Source: Vibrio sp. UCD-FRSSP16_30 (GTDB lineage: Bacteria > Pseudomonadota > Gammaproteobacteria > Enterobacterales > Vibrionaceae). From it: a DNA stretch of 64,000 bases. A program made the translations under genes and the position numbers. Below, piece after piece: positions 1 to 10,200 of this stretch. The stretch is taken from assembly GCF_001676025.1 (NCBI RefSeq), contig NZ_LZFW01000005.1:18976-82975 (forward strand). The letters run 5' to 3'. Under the pieces are notes generated by a model. It was given only the letters and a program-made list of their open reading frames with translations, was not told the DNA's origin and made no database searches. Each line of letters starts with the position of its first letter. The first letter of the stretch is position 1.

Positions 1-676
1 CCTTTATGATTATCTGGTATCTGACGAGATATTATCGCTTGTTTCTAGTGATGCTATTTTAGTGTGTGTGGGCAAACGTGCCGGTGCGCATAGTGTGCCG
101 CAACATAAAACCAATCAGTTATTGGTTGATTTTGCTAAACAAGGATATCGAGTTGTACGCATTAAAGGTGGCGATCCTTTTGTGTTTGGACGTGGTGCTG
201 AAGAGTTAGAAGTGCTGGTTGATAATGGCGTGAGCTTTCAAGTGATTCCTGGCATTACTGCAGCGTCAGGCGCGACTGCTTATGCGGGTATTCCTTTAAC
301 ACATCGTGATTACGCTCAATCCGCTATGTTTGTCACTGGGCATTTAAAGGATGAGGATTCTAGTGTTGATTGGTCGACACTTGCTCGAGCCAATCAGACT
401 CTGGTTATTTATATGGGATTGATGAAGTCGAGTATCATTGAGCAACAGTTAACCCAGCATGGAAGATCCACAGATACACCGATTGCGATTATAGAGCGCG
501 GAACACAGTCTTCTCAGAAAGTCATTTATGGAAGCTTATCGGAGCTAAGTGAATTATCAAAACAGGCAGCATCTCCGGCTTTGATTGTGGTAGGGGAAGT
601 GGTTGCGTTAGGTAAAAAGCTTGCTTGGTTTGACGCTGATAATCAACATAACCAGCAGCAAGCTTGTGCTCAATAA
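1..676 (+). CDS. cobA: Uroporphyrinogen-III C-methyltransferase (SUMT), 5' end outside the window
   Basis: SAM-dependent enzyme that methylates uroporphyrinogen III twice to precorrin-2, on the way to siroheme (sulfite and nitrite reductases) and cobalamin. The reading frame is open from base 2 with no start, so the gene is cut by the window edge; the first visible codons already read as SUMT ([10 protein letters not shown], then VGKRAG). The SAM-binding [10 protein letters not shown] and the [20 protein letters not shown] stretch are family hallmarks. A GTG at 62 lies inside the conserved N-terminal part and is not the true start. No CysG-type dehydrogenase or chelatase domain is visible in the part seen, so this could be a stand-alone SUMT or the C-terminal part of CysG. 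Vibrio usually carries the stand-alone form beside cys genes. Confidence 0.93.
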   Translation, partial: LYDYLVSDEILSLVSSDAILVCVGKRAGAHSVPQHKTNQLLVDFAKQGYRVVRIKGGDPFVFGRGAEELEVLVDNGVSFQVIPGITAASGATAYAGIPLTHRDYAQSAMFVTGHLKDEDSSVDWSTLARANQTLVIYMGLMKSSIIEQQLTQHGRSTDTPIAIIERGTQSSQKVIYGSLSELSELSKQAASPALIVVGEVVALGKKLAWFDADNQHNQQQACAQ

Positions 677-682
677 AATCGG

Positions 683-714
683 CTACTAGCCATCAATTAC
701 ATGATGGCTAGTAG
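683..714. terminator. Bidirectional terminator hairpin between convergent genes
   Basis: A perfect 13-bp inverted repeat (683-695 and 702-714) with a 6-nt loop sits between the convergent stops at 676 and 726. The minus-strand side is followed by a TTTTATT run; the plus side has no clear T tract. It probably ends the zinc operon and may also serve the methyltransferase gene. Confidence 0.7.
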
Positions 715-725
715 ATTGTGGCGAG

Positions 726-1217
726 TTAGTCGTCATACTCTTCAATAGCGGTACCATTTAACAGATAGCCTGTTTCAGCCAGTTCATGCTCTACTGTTTG
801 TGCTTTCAACTCACCCACCACATAGACCACATCCCAAAGCTCTTGTATTGGCGCTCCACTTGGAAACTTAACGTAAATAATTTGGTTTGGCGGTGGTGGT
901 GGTACATGAATACAAGCACCAAAGTAAGGAACTAATAGAAACTCAGTCACCTGATTTGCATCCCCCTCTAGTGGGATAACAAAACCAGGAATTCTAACTT
1001 GGCTGCCATTCAGTTCAGTACGAACTGTACCTACCATCGATTGTGGCGCTGCGCCTCCATTATGTGAAGTCGCAATCGGCAAACCTTGATGATCAAACTG
1101 AGCTCGTTCACTTTCCGGAATGAGGTCAATCCAATTTAGCGTTAATGGCTCTGCGTGAGCCATTATTGATGACAGCATTAATGCCAGTACAAAACAGCAT
1201 TGAGCAAGTTTCTTCAT
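726..1217 (-). CDS. DUF3299 family secreted protein, last gene of the zinc-uptake operon
   Basis: A 163-residue protein with a clear signal peptide (residues 1-22, ending AHA), so probably periplasmic. The body matches the DUF3299 family: a conserved Cys-X-His followed by five prolines (C102, H104, prolines 106-110) near the middle. No enzymatic activity is established for the family. It starts 10 nt after the permease gene on the same strand and so is cotranscribed with it. In V. cholerae a protein of this type belongs, as I recall, to the zinc-regulated zrgABCDE cluster. The Cys/His pair could suit metal handling, but that is inference. Confidence 0.82.
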   Translation of the reverse strand: MKKLAQCCFVLALMLSSIMAHAEPLTLNWIDLIPESERAQFDHQGLPIATSHNGGAAPQSMVGTVRTELNGSQVRIPGFVIPLEGDANQVTEFLLVPYFGACIHVPPPPPNQIIYVKFPSGAPIQELWDVVYVVGELKAQTVEHELAETGYLLNGTAIEEYDD

Positions 1218-1227
1218 TTCTTCTCTC

Positions 1228-2487
1228 TTAAATTCTTATGGTCATGCCGTCCGCAAGCGACTGGCGGTATGCTCTAAAGGCTGGAATAAATCCGATAATA
1301 ACTCCTGCGCCTAAAACCAAACCGACTAAAGTCCATTCATGAGGAGTCAACATGCTAAGTTCGATACTTATACCATAGAGTCGCTGGGCGATGGGATGTA
1401 TTATTAGTAGAAGTGCATACAAACCAGCAATACCGGTGATAATCCCGGCTAATGTAAGTGCTGTTGCCTCACTAATTAATAGTGTAAAGATATGTCGTGG
1501 ACGTGCGCCCATTGCTCTTAAAATGGCCATTTCTCGTCGACGTTCTTGTAAGCTCGTCAGCAAACTACTGAGCATACCGAGTAAGCCTGATATTACGACA
1601 AAGCCAGAGACAATTAACAGAGCTTGCTCTGCAACAGACATCATTCCCCATAATTCATGTAACGCAATACCAGGTAAAATGGCGCTTAATGGCTCTTTAT
1701 TATAGGTATTAATCTGTCTTTGTAGTGCAAAGGTTTGTATTTTGGATTTAAGCCCTAGCATAAATGCAGTGATTTGCTTAGGTTGAAAATCGATAGTCTT
1801 GAGGACTTCAGCACCAGGGTTTCCGCCCATATTCGCGCCAGACTCCCAACCAACATGGATAGCTTCAATCGCTTTTAACGAAACATGTACGGTTTTATCT
1901 ACAGGTGTCCCCGTTGGAGCCAAAATACCCACCACTGTAAATGGCAGGTTATCATGTCGGGCAAATCCAACATCAGAAATACCATGTGCAATGATAATTT
2001 TGGTGCCAACTTTGTAACCAAGCGCTTTAGCGACATCGGAACCAATGACAGTGTCGAATAGCCCTGTAAAAGGTCTACCTTCGGTTAATTGTAAGTGCTG
2101 TTTTCTACCGTATTTATAGTGATCAAAATAGGCTTGAGTTGTACCCATGACTCTAAAACCTTTATGTGAGTCACCTAGAGAAATAGGGATAGCCCAATCA
2201 ACAACTGGGCTATTGCTAAATTCTTCAAAGCTTTTCCAGTCGATATTATTGGTGGCATTACCAATACGGAAAACAGAGTAGAGTAGGAGGTTTACTTGAC
2301 CTGAACGAGCGCCCACGATCAAGTCTGTACCAGAAATTGTATTGGCAAAGCTATTTTTAGCTTCGGTGCGAATACGCTCTACACCAAGCAATAAAATCAC
2401 CGAGATTGCGACCGTTAAAATGGTCAGAAAAGCGGTTGTTTTTCGATTGGAAAGACTTTTCCAAGCTAAATGTGCTGTCGTTTTCAT
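1228..2487 (-). CDS. ABC transporter permease, FtsX/MacB type, zinc-uptake operon
   Basis: A 419-residue inner-membrane permease with the MacB/FtsX layout: one membrane helix near residues 17-37, a large extracytoplasmic domain (about 40-280), then three helices in the C-terminal third. The cytoplasmic stretch LQERRREMAILRAMGA is the usual coupling motif of FtsX-like permeases. Its ATG overlaps the stop of the ATPase gene by one base (TAATG), a sign of translational coupling. Together with the ATPase and the His-rich receptor it resembles the V. cholerae Zrg zinc-uptake system. FtsX-type permeases more often do export or mechanotransmission, so import of zinc by this protein rests on the operon context, not on its fold. 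Confidence 0.88.
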   Translation of the reverse strand: MKTTAHLAWKSLSNRKTTAFLTILTVAISVILLLGVERIRTEAKNSFANTISGTDLIVGARSGQVNLLLYSVFRIGNATNNIDWKSFEEFSNSPVVDWAIPISLGDSHKGFRVMGTTQAYFDHYKYGRKQHLQLTEGRPFTGLFDTVIGSDVAKALGYKVGTKIIIAHGISDVGFARHDNLPFTVVGILAPTGTPVDKTVHVSLKAIEAIHVGWESGANMGGNPGAEVLKTIDFQPKQITAFMLGLKSKIQTFALQRQINTYNKEPLSAILPGIALHELWGMMSVAEQALLIVSGFVVISGLLGMLSSLLTSLQERRREMAILRAMGARPRHIFTLLISEATALTLAGIITGIAGLYALLLIIHPIAQRLYGISIELSMLTPHEWTLVGLVLGAGVIIGFIPAFRAYRQSLADGMTIRI

Positions 2488-3203
2488 TAGCTTACAGCTC
2501 CGCTTTTAACTAGATTGATATCTTGAAGGTTAAGGCGAGTATTGAAAAGTGCCTCAAGGGTTGGATCATGACTAACAAAGACGAGAGTAGATTGAGCTTG
2601 TTCGGCTTGTTCCATTAACAGTTCGATAAATGCACTGCGGTTAGCAAAGTCGAGGGCTGAGGTTGGCTCATCGGCAATGACCAAACGAGGCTTACCAATA
2701 AGGGCTCGAGCTGCGGCAACACGCTGTTGCTGGCCAATACTTAAATCAACCACATGTTTATCTAATAGGTCTTCAGCAAGGTGTAAACGCTGTAATATTT
2801 GGCGTGCTTGCTCTTTTAGGTCACCGTCAACTGCGTGTTTTCTTTTGCCTGAAAAGTGGCAAGGGAGAATAACGTTGTCGATAACTGATAAATAGGGAAG
2901 TAAATTAAACTGTTGAAATATATAGCCAATATTATCAGCTCTGAATCGATCTCTTTGAGTTTGAGAAAGAGAGGCTAATTCAGTATTGAGTACTTTGAGA
3001 GAACCACTTTCACAGGTTGTAATGCCAGTAAATAAGTTTAATAAGGTCGATTTACCGCAGCCACTAGGGCCTTTGATAAAGACATGTTGGCCTTGTTTAA
3101 CTGATAGTGTTGGGATATCTAGTGTCGGAGTAGAATTACCCGGCCATGAGAAACGAACATCATTAAGTTCGATTACGGTATCTATTTTGGGATGTTTAGC
3201 CAC
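2487..3203 (-). CDS. ABC transporter ATP-binding protein, zinc-uptake operon
   Basis: A 238-residue cytoplasmic ATPase with all expected motifs: Walker A GPSGCGKST (45-53), Q-loop in FQQFNLLPY (about 96-104), signature LSIGQQQR (154-161), Walker B LVIADEP (174-180) and H-loop SHD (211-213). The sequence is of the LolD/MacB subgroup, which pairs with FtsX-like permeases, and such a permease follows directly with a one-base overlap. It lies 66 nt downstream of the His-rich zinc protein, with a hairpin in between. By position it corresponds to zrgB of V. cholerae; I keep the symbol blank because the lettering of the cluster is from memory. Confidence 0.92.
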   Translation of the reverse strand: MAKHPKIDTVIELNDVRFSWPGNSTPTLDIPTLSVKQGQHVFIKGPSGCGKSTLLNLFTGITTCESGSLKVLNTELASLSQTQRDRFRADNIGYIFQQFNLLPYLSVIDNVILPCHFSGKRKHAVDGDLKEQARQILQRLHLAEDLLDKHVVDLSIGQQQRVAAARALIGKPRLVIADEPTSALDFANRSAFIELLMEQAEQAQSTLVFVSHDPTLEALFNTRLNLQDINLVKSGAVS

Positions 3204-3233
3204 TGTATTTCCTATGACATTTCGCAGAAGTGA

Positions 3234-3265
3234 TGAAAAACGGCCATCACTGAGTGATGACCGTT
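3234..3265 (-). terminator. Intra-operon attenuating hairpin after zrgA
   Basis: Arms 3239-3251 and 3253-3265 pair over 13 bp with one mismatch and, read on the minus strand, are followed at once by a run of five T. It sits between the stop of the His-rich protein gene and the ATPase gene. A partial terminator here would let the abundant receptor be made in excess over the transporter subunits. Confidence 0.6.
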
Positions 3266-3269
3266 GATA

Positions 3270-3992
3270 CTAAAACTTAATAACAGTGTTGTCTTTAGCT
3301 AATTCTGAAGCAAGTTGCGCTGTATCAGTGAGTAGGTTCACATGAACGACGTGTGTGCCTGTAAATAGTTCAAACCAGTTAGTGTCGATTTGGCTCAGTT
3401 TACTGATGTCTTTACATTGGTATTGGTAAGCAATGTTAAATGCACCGTGGCCATCATGATGTTCATGTTCATGTTTGTCATGATCATGCTTGTCATGGTC
3501 GTGGTCATCATGGTGATCTTTGTGGTCAGCATGGTCGTGTTTATCGTGATCATGCTTATCATGGTCATGGCTGTCATGATGGTCTTTATGATCTGCATGA
3601 TCGTGATGCTCATGCTTGTCGTGGTCATGATCTTCATGCTCATCACCAGACAGTTTATGTGTTACATCTTTAGAGGCTAATGTACAACCAGCATCAGCAC
3701 TCAATGTTAGGATTGAATCTGCTGAATTTAAGTGAGCCATTGCTGTATCTAGTACTTTCTGTTGCTTTTTGTTCGTTGGAATATGTTCAAAACCAAGCAC
3801 ATCAGCACCAGGAGCTAAGATCTCAACCAAAAGATCGTTGCCGTCTTGAGCAATATTAAATTCAACACTGCCGTGTACATGAGCGCCATGTTGACGGAAG
3901 TTTTCTTCAGCATGAGAAGAAACAGAAGTTACTGCTAGCGCAAGTACGCTTAGTGGAAGTAGAGGTTTCATTGCTTTAATCATTAGTGTCAT
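3270..3992 (-). CDS. zrgA: ZrgA-like periplasmic zinc-binding protein (DUF2796) with His-rich repeats
   Basis: A 240-residue periplasmic protein: signal peptide to about residue 28 (ending SHA), the DUF2796 start with HGAHVHG (35-41), then a low-complexity metal-binding stretch at 119-182 built from HDHDKHDH, HADHKDHHD and similar units repeated about three times. At least 25 histidines in that stretch could bind Zn(II). The C-terminal part resumes an ordinary fold. It heads an operon with an ABC ATPase, an FtsX-type permease and a DUF3299 protein, the arrangement of the V. cholerae zinc-regulated zrg genes. Candidate starts are ATG at 3992, 3983 or 3971; the last leaves the most typical signal peptide (MKPLLPLSVLALAV). 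I could not recognise a Zur box upstream. Confidence 0.88.
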   Translation of the reverse strand: MTLMIKAMKPLLPLSVLALAVTSVSSHAEENFRQHGAHVHGSVEFNIAQDGNDLLVEILAPGADVLGFEHIPTNKKQQKVLDTAMAHLNSADSILTLSADAGCTLASKDVTHKLSGDEHEDHDHDKHEHHDHADHKDHHDSHDHDKHDHDKHDHADHKDHHDDHDHDKHDHDKHEHEHHDGHGAFNIAYQYQCKDISKLSQIDTNWFELFTGTHVVHVNLLTDTAQLASELAKDNTVIKF

Positions 3993-4066
3993 TACCTATC
4001 TATTCAGACCTAATTAAAGTTTATTAATTCAGTCTTTCATTAATATTTCTCTGCGGCATTTTTATC

Positions 4067-4102
4067 AAGTTAAATACGCCGTATGTAGGGCGTATTTAAC
4101 TT
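4067..4102. terminator. Strong inverted repeat downstream of ytfJ
   Basis: A perfect 14-bp inverted repeat (4067-4080 and 4089-4102) with an 8-nt loop, lying 47 bases past the ytfJ stop and upstream of zrgA, both on the minus strand. The distal ends of the arms are A/T-rich but no separate T tract follows, so it may be a weak or factor-assisted terminator. Confidence 0.55.
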
Positions 4103-4148
4103 GCGATGTCTCAGCAGAACTTGGCAGCGAAGCATATGCAAAGTGAGC

Positions 4149-4712
4149 TTAAAGGTCTTTCTTAATTAAAGTGATAACGTGTTGGATCTCTTTAGGTGTT
4201 AATTCACCATCCTTTGCCCAAAGAATATTACCGTCTTTACCTTGTAGCGCAATCATCGAAGTTTTTGCGTCAAGATCCCACGCTTTAGCAACCATTCCGT
4301 CTTTATCTAGAACAATAGAAGAATAAGAAAACTCTCGTTTACTATCTTCAGCACTCGATTTAACGAATGAACTCGTGCCCCAGATAGCATCATCCTGGTT
4401 GATTATAGTCGTAGTTTGGTACTTATCCTTTGGTAGATTGGCATCGATAATTGCATCTATCATTGGCTTATTTAAAGCCTTAGCTGCAGAGCGACCTGCG
4501 ATAGCTTGAATTACTCGAGTTTTGCCAATCATGCTTGCTGACTGCCATTGATGATATGTTATATCATCTCCGTTTGCCATGACTTCTCCGTAGTCAGTTA
4601 CACTTACCGTCGGAACTGTGGTCCCCACATTTAGGTTGATAGCCCATGATGAGAGTGGTGCTGTGAGAGCGAGTACGGCAATTAAGTGCTTTATCTGCAT
4701 GTATTTATCCAT
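4149..4712 (-). CDS. ytfJ: YtfJ family periplasmic protein
   Basis: A 187-residue protein with an N-terminal signal peptide (to about residue 24, ending SWA) and the YtfJ thioredoxin-like fold: an N-terminal NLNVGTTVPTVSV strand region, GKTRVIQAIAGR, then a C-terminal LDKDGMVAKAWDLD stretch. No CxxC active site is present, as usual for YtfJ, so a redox role is not indicated. The function is not established; the family is periplasmic and widespread in gammaproteobacteria. A second ATG at 4700, with a GGAT eight or so bases upstream, may be the real start. It sits between msrA and the zinc operon, as in V. cholerae. Confidence 0.88.
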   Translation of the reverse strand: MDKYMQIKHLIAVLALTAPLSSWAINLNVGTTVPTVSVTDYGEVMANGDDITYHQWQSASMIGKTRVIQAIAGRSAAKALNKPMIDAIIDANLPKDKYQTTTIINQDDAIWGTSSFVKSSAEDSKREFSYSSIVLDKDGMVAKAWDLDAKTSMIALQGKDGNILWAKDGELTPKEIQHVITLIKKDL

Positions 4713-4775
4713 TGTTGTTTTGTATGAGTTAATTGAGCTTAAGTATATGTTAAACCGTTAAGTTCACATCTATCA

Positions 4776-5411
4776 TTAGTTATTTTGTGCGGGAAAGCAG
4801 ACTCCTGTGCCACCAATTCCACAGTAGCCATCCGGATTCTTTGCCAAATACTGTTGATGATACAGTTCAGCAAAATAATAAGTTTTGGCAGGTGATATTT
4901 CTGTAGTAATAAAGGACTTTCCTGACTGATTAAGTAGTTGTTGATACTTATGCTGTGATGCTTCTGCGAGAATATTTTGTTCACTACTATAAGTATAAAT
5001 AGCAGAACGATATTGTGTTCCCGTGTCATTTCCTTGACGCATTCCTTGAGTAGGATCGTGCTTTTCCCAAAAGATCTGTAGTAATGTATCTAACGAGATT
5101 TGTGTAGGATCGTAGATAACTTTAACAACTTCAGTGTGCCCAGTTTGTCCTGAGCAAACTTCTTCATAAGTTGGGTTTGGAGTATAACCACCGGTATAGC
5201 CAACAGATGTAGAAATAACACCGGGGGTATTCCAGAAGAGTTGTTCTGCGCCCCAAAAACAACCTAAACCAAGTGAAATTTGCTGATAACCTTCTGCAGG
5301 AGGTGCAGTTAAAACTGTTTGGTTAATAAAGTGCAGACCCAAATTTTCAATAGGATTTGTTCGGCCTGGAAGTGCATCTTTCTCTGAAATCATCGTTTGT
5401 TTGTCAAACAT
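4776..5411 (-). CDS. msrA: Peptide methionine sulfoxide reductase A
   Basis: Repairs oxidised methionine (S-sulfoxide) in proteins. The 211-residue product has the catalytic GCFWGAEQ motif with Cys51, the VGYTGG and GHTEVV signatures, and two C-terminal resolving cysteines (about 197 and 205) in [10 protein letters not shown]. The start is the ATG at 5411, preceded by AGGAG at 6 nt; the frame opens further upstream only with a TTG. The length is normal for the E. coli-type enzyme with its N-terminal extension. It is divergent from tamA across a 137-nt region, the same neighbourhood as in E. coli, where msrA also adjoins tamA. Confidence 0.96.
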   Translation of the reverse strand: MFDKQTMISEKDALPGRTNPIENLGLHFINQTVLTAPPAEGYQQISLGLGCFWGAEQLFWNTPGVISTSVGYTGGYTPNPTYEEVCSGQTGHTEVVKVIYDPTQISLDTLLQIFWEKHDPTQGMRQGNDTGTQYRSAIYTYSSEQNILAEASQHKYQQLLNQSGKSFITTEISPAKTYYFAELYHQQYLAKNPDGYCGIGGTGVCFPAQNN

Positions 5412-5548
5412 GTGCTCTCCTAGCAAAAGTAAGTGTTTTTTTGAATTTTGTATCGTGGATCAATCCTTTATACTACTTAGTCGACCCATGGGGAAATTTT
5501 CTGGCTATACCTCTGTTTCGTTACAGGAAGTACAGTAACAATTAAATA

Positions 5549-7273
5549 ATGAATCAACGCGTAATACGGATATTTATCGCTTTTGTCCTTTTGGTTTTTA
5601 GCCAAATGAGTCAAGCCGAAGCTACCCTCAATGTTAATGGACTTTCTGGTAAGGTCGAAGATAACGTTGATGCGTACCTGTCTGCCATTCCCGAGGAAGA
5701 ATACTCTACCTCTCTTCGTTTTCAATCCCGTATTGAAGACAGCATTACCGATGCTGTTAGAGCGCTGGGTTATTACCATCCTATTTTTAAGTTTACAGTC
5801 AGTGACGATGAACAAACACTCAATGTAGATGTTGAATTAGGCGATCCCGTTATTATCGATACTTTGGATATTGAGATAAGCGGTGAAGCAGAGCAAGACC
5901 CACAGTTTATCGCGCTTGTTCAAGCGAGCAATTTAAAACCAGGCGTGGTTTTAAGTCACGGTGATTATGATGCCCTTAAATCTGGGTTACGTAACCTAGC
6001 ATTGAAACGTGGCTATTTTGAGGGAGATTTTAGTGTTACTCGTTTGGAAATTGCCCCTGAACTGAACAAAGCCTTTATCCATTTACACTATGAAAGTGGC
6101 ATTCGATATCGATTTGGTCCAACCAAAATATCCGGTTCTCAAATAGAAGAAGACAGGGTTTATTCTTTAATCCCCTTTAAGCAAGGCGATCCCTATTCGG
6201 CAAGTAAAATTGGTTTGCTTAACCAAAACCTATCAAGTACATCTTGGTTTTCAACGGTCTATGTTGAACCTGACTTGAGTCAGGTGGGTGATGGTAATCG
6301 AGAGTTGCCAATGACCATTCAGCTTTCACCTCAATCTCGACATCAAGTGGAGACCGGTATTGGTTACTCAACCGATGTTGGTGTTAGAGGGTCTTTGAGT
6401 TGGAGAAGGCCATGGCTCAATGCTCAAGGGCATAGTTTTGATAGCAGCTTTGTCTTATCTAAACCAGAGCAGCAAATTGTTGTGGGTTATAAAATTCCCT
6501 TAGAGGATGTGCTTCGTGAATATTATCGTATTCAATACGGTATGAAGTATTTAGATAATAACGATACTACCAGTTTAGAGTCTAGCTTAGGTCTAGAAAG
6601 GCACTGGGAGCTCGATAGTGGTTGGCATCGTACACTATTTATTCGCCTGTTAAATGAAGACTTTACGCAGGGAGCTCAAGACGATCAGTTTACTATGCTG
6701 TTACCTGGTATTTCGTTTTCTAAGACACGAACTCGAGGTGGTCCCATGCCTACATGGGGAGATAAGCAATCAATCACCTTTGAGTATGGCGATCCTGCCC
6801 TTTTTTCCGAAGCAAGAGTATTACGTGTATTAGGTCGCACCACTTGGATTAGAAGTTATAAAAAGAATCATCGTGGCATTTTCTATATTGGCGGCGGTGC
6901 TAACTTTACCGAATCTGTATTTGATCTACCTCCTTCTTTACGTTTCTTTGCTGGTGGTGATAACAACCTACGTGGCTATAAATACGAGTCGATCTCCCCT
7001 AAAGATGGTCAAGATAAGCTAACGGGGGCAAAGTTTATGGCAACAACCAGCTTAGAGTACCAATATCGAGTTTATGGAGATTGGTGGCTGGCGACTTTTG
7101 TTGACTATGGTGATGCATGGAATGAAACGCCTTTATGGAAAACCGGTACGGGTGTCGGTATTCGCTGGGCTTCACCTGTTGGCCCTGTGAGATTGGATTT
7201 TGCCTTTGGTTTAGATGCTGATGAAGGAACTGATAAGTTCCAAATTCACTTTGGTTTAGGTCCGGAGTTGTAA
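5549..7273 (+). CDS. tamA: TamA, outer-membrane subunit of the translocation and assembly module
   Basis: An Omp85-family outer-membrane protein that works with TamB in building the outer membrane (autotransporter insertion, and phospholipid traffic via TamB). 574 residues: signal peptide 1-23, about three POTRA domains (roughly 24-260), then a 16-strand barrel with the NNLRGYKYE lid-loop motif of the family and an amphipathic end, HFGLGPEL. The stop overlaps the tamB start by one base (TAATG), so translation is coupled. The gene is divergent from msrA, as in enterics. No strong Shine-Dalgarno is visible before the ATG. Confidence 0.96.
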   Translation: MNQRVIRIFIAFVLLVFSQMSQAEATLNVNGLSGKVEDNVDAYLSAIPEEEYSTSLRFQSRIEDSITDAVRALGYYHPIFKFTVSDDEQTLNVDVELGDPVIIDTLDIEISGEAEQDPQFIALVQASNLKPGVVLSHGDYDALKSGLRNLALKRGYFEGDFSVTRLEIAPELNKAFIHLHYESGIRYRFGPTKISGSQIEEDRVYSLIPFKQGDPYSASKIGLLNQNLSSTSWFSTVYVEPDLSQVGDGNRELPMTIQLSPQSRHQVETGIGYSTDVGVRGSLSWRRPWLNAQGHSFDSSFVLSKPEQQIVVGYKIPLEDVLREYYRIQYGMKYLDNNDTTSLESSLGLERHWELDSGWHRTLFIRLLNEDFTQGAQDDQFTMLLPGISFSKTRTRGGPMPTWGDKQSITFEYGDPALFSEARVLRVLGRTTWIRSYKKNHRGIFYIGGGANFTESVFDLPPSLRFFAGGDNNLRGYKYESISPKDGQDKLTGAKFMATTSLEYQYRVYGDWWLATFVDYGDAWNETPLWKTGTGVGIRWASPVGPVRLDFAFGLDADEGTDKFQIHFGLGPEL

Positions 7274-10200
7274 TGAATAAAGACGTGCAACGCAGTGAAG
7301 AAAAAGCAGTCGATAGCGTTACGACCGGCAAAGCTGTCTCTGAATCAAAAGCCACATTAAAAACAAAGAAAACCAAATCAAAAGATAAGAAAAAACGTCC
7401 TCTATGGCGTCGTATTTTATGGACCTTGACCCATATTTCTTTGGGCGTTATTGCGCTTATCTTGCTTATACTCTTATTGCTTTGGGGCTTACTGTTCACC
7501 AATCCTGGCTTAAATAGCATTCTTTGGGGGGCGGAGAAGGTCGTTCCTGAATTGACGGTTGACCGTACCGAAGGTGCTTTATTAACGGACTTTCAATTGT
7601 ATGGCATTGGCTATGATAACCCTGCTTTATCCAGCAAATTAAAAGCTGACAAGCTTGAAATGGACATACAGTTACATTGTCTTATAGAGCTTCAAGTGTG
7701 TATTAAAACGTTAGGGATTGAAGGTGCTAATTTTTCTCTTACCGATCTTCCGCCTACTGAAGAACCTGTCGATGAAGTCAGCGAACCTATCCGCAGTGTG
7801 TCATTACCTTTTGGCTTAGGGGTTAAAGTTGAGAGGCTGTACTTAAATAAAATTAATTTGGATGTGTTAGGTAACAAAGTTGCTTGGCAAACCTTTGAAA
7901 CTGGCGCGCAAATGCGCTTTGGTGGCTTAACGTTAAGCCCAACTCGTTTTGAGGGTGCCAGAGTTAGCCTTGCAACCAATCAGGAGCAGGAGCCCTCAGC
8001 TAAATCAGAGCCTTCGGCTAAACCTGATCCCTCAACCAAACAACAAGATCTAGCGGCGTCAGAACAAGAACCGCTTACTCAAAAGCAACAAGCCGCAAAT
8101 GAAACCTCACAAACGTCTACTGATGCTATCAGTAGCAAGATTGTGTTACCTGAAATCTGGATACCTTTAAGCATCAACATACAAGACATCACAGTGACAG
8201 ATTTTCAATTGTCATCCCCTGATGTTCAGATAGATAGAGCGCATTTAGTCGCTTCAGCGCAAGGTAATAATGTCAATATCGAGCAGTTTGAATTAGCCAT
8301 GCCGATTGCCGATGTTAACTTGAAAGGTAATGCCCAGCTAAAAGGTGACTATGCATTAACGGTTGATGCTAGCGCTAAAGTGAAACAAACCACGCTAGCA
8401 GGGCAGTCAGTGTCTTTAAATGCAGAGGGAAGTGTTGCTGATCTCACCCTAGATGCAGGCTTGAGAGACCTTATTGTCGCTGATATTGATGCGAAGTTGC
8501 AGTTACTTGATCCTGCATTACCTTTTGATATCAATTTAAGTAAAGCAAAAGTGCAGTGGCCATTGCGCGGAGAAGCTGATTATAAAGCGCAAATTGATAC
8601 CTTACAGGCGAAAGGAATATTAAATCAATACGACTTAGATTTAATTGCTGCGGCGCAAGGTAAGCAAATTCCAGATGTTAATTTGTCTGTGGATGGCGAA
8701 GGTAACTTAGAACAAATTCAGTTAAAACATATTGATGTTGAGACTCTCAAAGGCGCAATTAAAGGCAGTGTATTAGCCAATTGGGCCGCGCCAATTAATT
8801 GGCAGGCTGAGTTAAATCTCGAGCACATTCAGCCAGGAAGTTATTGGCCTCAAGCAGAAGGTGACATTAGTGGCAACTTAATCACTACTGGACGTTTACC
8901 GGAGGCGGGTGGCTGGGAGGTTGAGCTTTCGCATCTTGATATCGATGGTATTTTCCGTAACTACCCACTTAATATTAATGGTGTGTTGCAGGCAAAAGAC
9001 ATCTCTGGAAAAGGCGATTTTCGTGTCAATACTCCGGGTATGGTCATCGCTCATGGTCAGAATAAAATTCAGGTCTCAGGTAATTTGAATGAAGATTGGA
9101 ATATCAACACTAAGATTGATATTCCTGAAATTAAAAATACGGTTCCGGATGTAAGTGGTCGTGCGATTGGCTTAATTAAAGTGAGAGGCGCATTTGCTAC
9201 TCCGGAAATTATTACCGATTTAACGGCAACTAAAATAGCTTGGCTTGATCAATTGAGCGTTGCTTCCATCTCATTACAAGGGGATGTGAGTCCACTGCCG
9301 GCTCCTAAGGGCAGCTTAGATCTTGTGGTTGAAGGTGTTGATCATCTTGAACAAAAAGTAAAACGCAGTGAGTTTAGCTTTAGTGGTTCTCAGCAAGATC
9401 ATCGAGCTTCGTTTAGTGTTGATTCTGATGTCGTTCAAGGCGGATTTAGTATTTCTGGTAGCCTACAAACCAAACCAGGGTTGAAATGGCAGGGTCAATT
9501 AGAAGATGCCAGTTTAACTACTGTTCAGGGTGAGTGGGTTGTCGATCATAGCCCTAAACTTTCTTATGACGGCGATACTCAGATAGCCTTTGTAGAAGCG
9601 CATTGCTGGTTACAGGCTGATTCTAAATTGTGTCTAGATAAAGACGTTAAAGCAGGACAATCAGGAGAAGTATTTGCCAGCATTCAACACTTTAACTTTT
9701 CTCAGGTAAGTACTCTTTTACCTAAAGATATTTCCTTAGTAGGTAAGGTCGATGCCAATGTAAGAGCAAAATGGTCGCCGAATGCCTTACCAGAAGTAGA
9801 GATGAAAGTTAAGCTGCCAGAGGGCAGTGTGACACAGCATTTAGATCGCCCATTAGTTGTTGGCTGGAATCAGGTCAACTTTGATGCAAGTTTGATTAAA
9901 GATGACTTAAAAGCCAACTGGAATATTGATTTTACCGATAATGGTGATGTTCTAGGTCGAGTCGAGTTAGACAAAGTTTCTAAAGAGAACAAGCAAATTG
10001 ATGCGCGTATCCAATTGCAACAAATCACCTTGGGTATGCTGGCGCCATTGTTTGGGGAGTTCAGCCAAGTTGAAGCCGATATCAACTCTGATATTAAACT
10101 AAAAGGCCCAGTTAAAAAGCCTCAGATATTTGGGGATTTCCGAGTAGAGCATATTATTGCAACCGGTGATGTAACCCCAATTGACGTTACCGGAGGGCAA

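Noticed and set aside
1391..1705. Open frame on the plus strand inside the zinc-operon permease gene
   Set aside because: Antisense shadow of a gene with clear family motifs; no ribosome site and no recognisable protein.
3390..3680. Long open frames on both strands over the His-rich part of zrgA
   Set aside because: They are by-products of the repeated CAT/GAT codons. Their products are Met/Val- or His-rich low-complexity chains without ribosome sites; the zrgA frame has signal peptide and conserved ends.
3993..4066. Zur box upstream of zrgA
   Set aside because: An AT-rich partial dyad (TAATTAA...TTAAT) is present, but it does not match the Zur consensus I know well enough to call.
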